A stretch of DNA of 64,000 nt from contig NZ_PJBF01000054.1 of assembly GCF_002836505.1 (NCBI RefSeq), positions 62,001 to 126,000 of the forward strand, given 5' to 3'. The notes beneath the pieces are model-generated. The model saw only the letters and a list, made by a program, of their open reading frames with translations, ran no database searches and was not told the DNA's origin. Of the stretch, positions 61,433 to 64,000 are shown in pieces; the stretch's first letter is position 1; each line of letters begins with the position of its first letter. Source of the DNA: Psychrobacter sp. Choline-02u-9. Lineage in GTDB: Bacteria > Pseudomonadota > Gammaproteobacteria > Pseudomonadales > Moraxellaceae. The translations under genes were made by a program, and so were the position numbers.

Positions 61433-64000
61433 TTATCCATCTGTCTGCTCAAAAATTCCAATAGATAGTTTCTCGTCTGTAATCAGCATCATATGCACAA
61501 AAAAGCGTAGTAGGGGCGAGTATTGCCATTTATTCGTCTGTTCTCTATGGTCTTGACTAGCAATACCAATATGGAGAGCATTTTTCGAATCATTAGACTG
61601 CTGCCTAATGTCTTGATAGTCAGTAGATGACATAGTTTTCATCAATAAATCTTCGTTGCTACTCACTAGCCAACGCTTCAAAGGTAGTAGTTTCTCAGCA
61701 ATACCAATGAACCGCTGCAACTCCTTCTCATCTTCTTTTCTAAATGGTAGGTATGCTCGGCTATTAGACAGTTTTTCACGACATATCTCAATAAACCAAG
61801 TCCAATCAGTCTCTGATTTTTCTCGTAGACGGTAAGCATTACTTAACAAAAGCGATAGCAACCTTAAGTCACTTTGGTATTGAATGTTCAGTGGACTCAG
61901 TACAGGGGTATTTGAATTTGATAGCTTAACAAAGCGAGGTTTGCCGCGTTTGGTAGAGATGTCGGTAATCTCGCTAGCACGTTCTATTAGAACCTTTGCA
62001 TCGTGAATAGAAATATTTGCTAACTGGGCGGCCTTACTTAATGGCATCTCTTTATCATAAGTCTGTAGCAGCAGCTGTACTCGGTTTAGACCATAACGAC
62101 CAAACAGCTCATTATTGGCTTGCGTATTGGTACTCAAGAGAAATTGCTTATCACAGCTTTCGATCGTAAATTTCGGTGACTTGCGTTTTCCCTCTATGAT
62201 ATTTTTAAATAAAAGTGTACGTATACTAGGTATGCTGACGCTACTATTACTAACAGTTGCATTATTCTCCTTAAGTTTTTTGTTCGTAAAACCTGTTACG
62301 TTATACAGCGTACGCTCTGGCAATGTTATATCTGCTTTACTAAGCGCATAAGTCGCCATCAGCGTGGCAAAATGGTTGTAATATTCAAAGCTCCGCTCAG
62401 GCGATAAGTGGCCCATAATACCTGAGAGAGCATACCAGCGATCTTGTGCATTAATATGCTCTCCGAGTATGCCTTGTTTGATGCGAAGTACGTCGCTTTC
62501 GTCATAATCGGTAAGGGCTTCTACGAGACCTGAATGGCCTACTAGCACCAGAGATAGGTTACTCACTGCCGTATGCCTAAACCCATGAAAAGTATGGTCT
62601 GTAACATTATCATCTACCGATATGTCTTTTAAGATTCGTTTGAGTAATTTTAACGGAACATGGTCATCAATAGGGCGTTGCTCTGATGATAAGGTAAAGA
62701 TAAATTTGTTTGAATGACCGCCGATATTGGTTTGCACAAAGTTAATAAAAAAATTCAGCTCATTAGGTTTGAGGAGAGCAAATAAGGGAACGCGGCGAAT
62801 ACTACTTTGAGTCTTAGTTGGACGGTAGCTATTGGGCCTTATCACTACTGAGGGTGTGGCTGCCTTTAGACCTTCGATATCATTATACTTAAGTCCCAAC
62901 AGCTCTTTTTTGCGCATCCCAGTACGATAGACTAAGATAAATAAAAGCGCGAACATCTCCCGCTCCAATATATCTACAGAACCCAGTATCTGCGTAATAA
63001 TGGCTTGGTACGCTTGCGGTGATATCAGCTCCGCACGTACACGCCGACCATTTTTGGCGTGTTGGAAGTTCACGGAGGGTAGGTTGTATTTTTCCTTAGC
63101 AAAGTCGTGCATCCTCTGCAATAAATCGGCAGAGTATCCAATGTCAGTATTATTACGTACGACAGCTTTGTATTCTAAAATATCTTCATAGAGCTCTTCA
63201 AACTCTTCCTCTGACCAAATATCAAGCGGCTGCGCTGTTGTGAAATATAACCATTCATAGCCTATAGTTCTAAGATATTTCAAAATAGTTACGTTGTTCG
63301 GTGGTCCTTTTCGGCTTAGCAAACTGAGTACCCAATCTAATAAAATCTTTTCACTTAAATCATCGTATTGCTTATAACGTTTTTGTACTCTTTCGATAAG
63401 GGTAGGCGGCTTTTTACTGGTTTTTTGCTTTTTCTGTTTTTCATCCATTTTGAAGTCTTTAGTGAGATTTACAATCAAATCAGACTTTCTAACCTCTATC
63501 TTTTTGGTAGAAAGGTTAGTTTTTTCTTTTTGATTAGTAGAGTTTTTGCTGATAGACAGCGTTAAAATATGTTCTAGATCATAAGGTTCATTTGTATGCT
63601 GATATTTCTGATTCAAAAACCAATAAAAGTCCTGCGTACTCAGTCCTGCAGTGTTATGCATACCTCGCAGTACCCCAACTGAAGCATGATCAATATCAGC
63701 GTCATCGAGACCCTCCCAGTAATAACTGGCGTAACGTAAAAACCTTAGAAAGGGAGGCAAGTCAATATTTAAAGGCTTGATCAAATCAGACAAAACCATG
63801 GTCAAGTATTGTTTGATCTTATCTTCTGACAGCTTGGCAATGATATGTGTGGTCTCTGCTGGACTGCTGCTTTTATGGTAATTCATCAACCAACACTGAC
63901 TGACCATATCTACAACGATTTGCTTGGTGTTATAAAGCTTGTCACTACCTTCTTCGCGCTCGTTACCAAAGCGCTTTTGCACAAAGCGCGGCGAGACCAT
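61433..64000 (-). CDS. Large tyrosine recombinase (island integrase), 5' end at or beyond window edge
   Basis: A site-specific recombinase of at least 855 residues. The catalytic set is complete: Arg363 in YRTGMRKKELLGL, His472 and Arg475 in HTFHGFRHTAVS, His531 in GIMGHLSPERS and Tyr540 or 541 in FEYYNHF. About 350 N-terminal residues would hold the arm- and core-binding domains. Roughly 310 residues follow the catalytic Tyr, far more than in phage integrases; they include a possible DNA-binding segment KAAQLANISIHDAKVLIERA. The first visible ATG is at the last three bases, so the true start may lie outside. It probably mobilises the island that begins at tRNA-Val repeat R3. Confidence 0.88.
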   Translation of the reverse strand: MVSPRFVQKRFGNEREEGSDKLYNTKQIVVDMVSQCWLMNYHKSSSPAETTHIIAKLSEDKIKQYLTMVLSDLIKPLNIDLPPFLRFLRYASYYWEGLDDADIDHASVGVLRGMHNTAGLSTQDFYWFLNQKYQHTNEPYDLEHILTLSISKNSTNQKEKTNLSTKKIEVRKSDLIVNLTKDFKMDEKQKKQKTSKKPPTLIERVQKRYKQYDDLSEKILLDWVLSLLSRKGPPNNVTILKYLRTIGYEWLYFTTAQPLDIWSEEEFEELYEDILEYKAVVRNNTDIGYSADLLQRMHDFAKEKYNLPSVNFQHAKNGRRVRAELISPQAYQAIITQILGSVDILEREMFALLFILVYRTGMRKKELLGLKYNDIEGLKAATPSVVIRPNSYRPTKTQSSIRRVPLFALLKPNELNFFINFVQTNIGGHSNKFIFTLSSEQRPIDDHVPLKLLKRILKDISVDDNVTDHTFHGFRHTAVSNLSLVLVGHSGLVEALTDYDESDVLRIKQGILGEHINAQDRWYALSGIMGHLSPERSFEYYNHFATLMATYALSKADITLPERTLYNVTGFTNKKLKENNATVSNSSVSIPSIRTLLFKNIIEGKRKSPKFTIESCDKQFLLSTNTQANNELFGRYGLNRVQLLLQTYDKEMPLSKAAQLANISIHDAKVLIERASEITDISTKRGKPRFVKLSNSNTPVLSPLNIQYQSDLRLLSLLLSNAYRLREKSETDWTWFIEICREKLSNSRAYLPFRKEDEKELQRFIGIAEKLLPLKRWLVSSNEDLLMKTMSSTDYQDIRQQSNDSKNALHIGIASQDHREQTNKWQYSPLLRFFVHMMLITDEKLSIGIFEQTDG

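Overview
The window reads as a chromosome segment of a Psychrobacter-like member of the Moraxellaceae. This is inferred from moderate AT richness, the pmrC-A-B gene order known from Acinetobacter, an MCR-like EptA, and protein resemblance; no search was run.

Left part, about 1-27.4 kb, looks like stable chromosome. It holds the osmoprotection genes betB (cut by the window edge), betA and betT; a YgjP-type metalloprotease; an amine oxidase; an EamA exporter; the KtrB/KtrA potassium channel pair; two small housekeeping-type genes; a minus-strand set made of a Tat-exported flavin amine oxidase, two cytochromes c and a YceI protein; and a minus-strand envelope block eptA / response regulator / histidine kinase / dgkA / PAP2 (lipid A and lipid head-group modification). 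A Crp/Fnr regulator, a class II aldolase, an alpha/beta hydrolase and truC follow.

From about 27.4 kb the sequence becomes accessory: a pirin remnant, a TetR gene and a TauE/SafE gene each cut at the same relative point by a direct repeat (R1, R2), a broken Fic gene, and then a creatine module (GlxA-type regulator, creatinase, a 35-residue membrane protein, an SSS symporter and an EamA carrier). A third repeat copy (R3, 37.2 kb) is joined to the 3' half of a tRNA-Val(GAC) gene with its terminator. The first 20 bases of R2 and R3 are the tRNA anticodon arm, so these repeats look like attachment-site or island-end sequences.

From R3 to the right edge is a large island that ends in a tyrosine recombinase running off the window. 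Its cargo is two parallel sugar-acid oxidation modules. The first is MFS carrier, DenD-like and GarR-like dehydrogenases, XylX-type dehydratase, XylD-type dehydratase and a 2,5-dioxovalerate (alpha-ketoglutarate semialdehyde) dehydrogenase. The second is a further semialdehyde dehydrogenase, an AraD1-type dehydratase and an arabinonate-type IlvD/Edd dehydratase. Both would feed 2-oxoglutarate (Weimberg-like route). A FadR-type GntR regulator lies between them, and a shared palindrome, TAGTAATACTA, precedes both dehydratase transcription units. Quinone-linked D-lactate dehydrogenase (dld) follows. The rest is a patchwork of IS3 and IS256-type remnants, recombinase relics, a small 2OG-Fe(II) oxygenase, a lipoprotein, a likely g-type lysozyme inhibitor and small membrane proteins.
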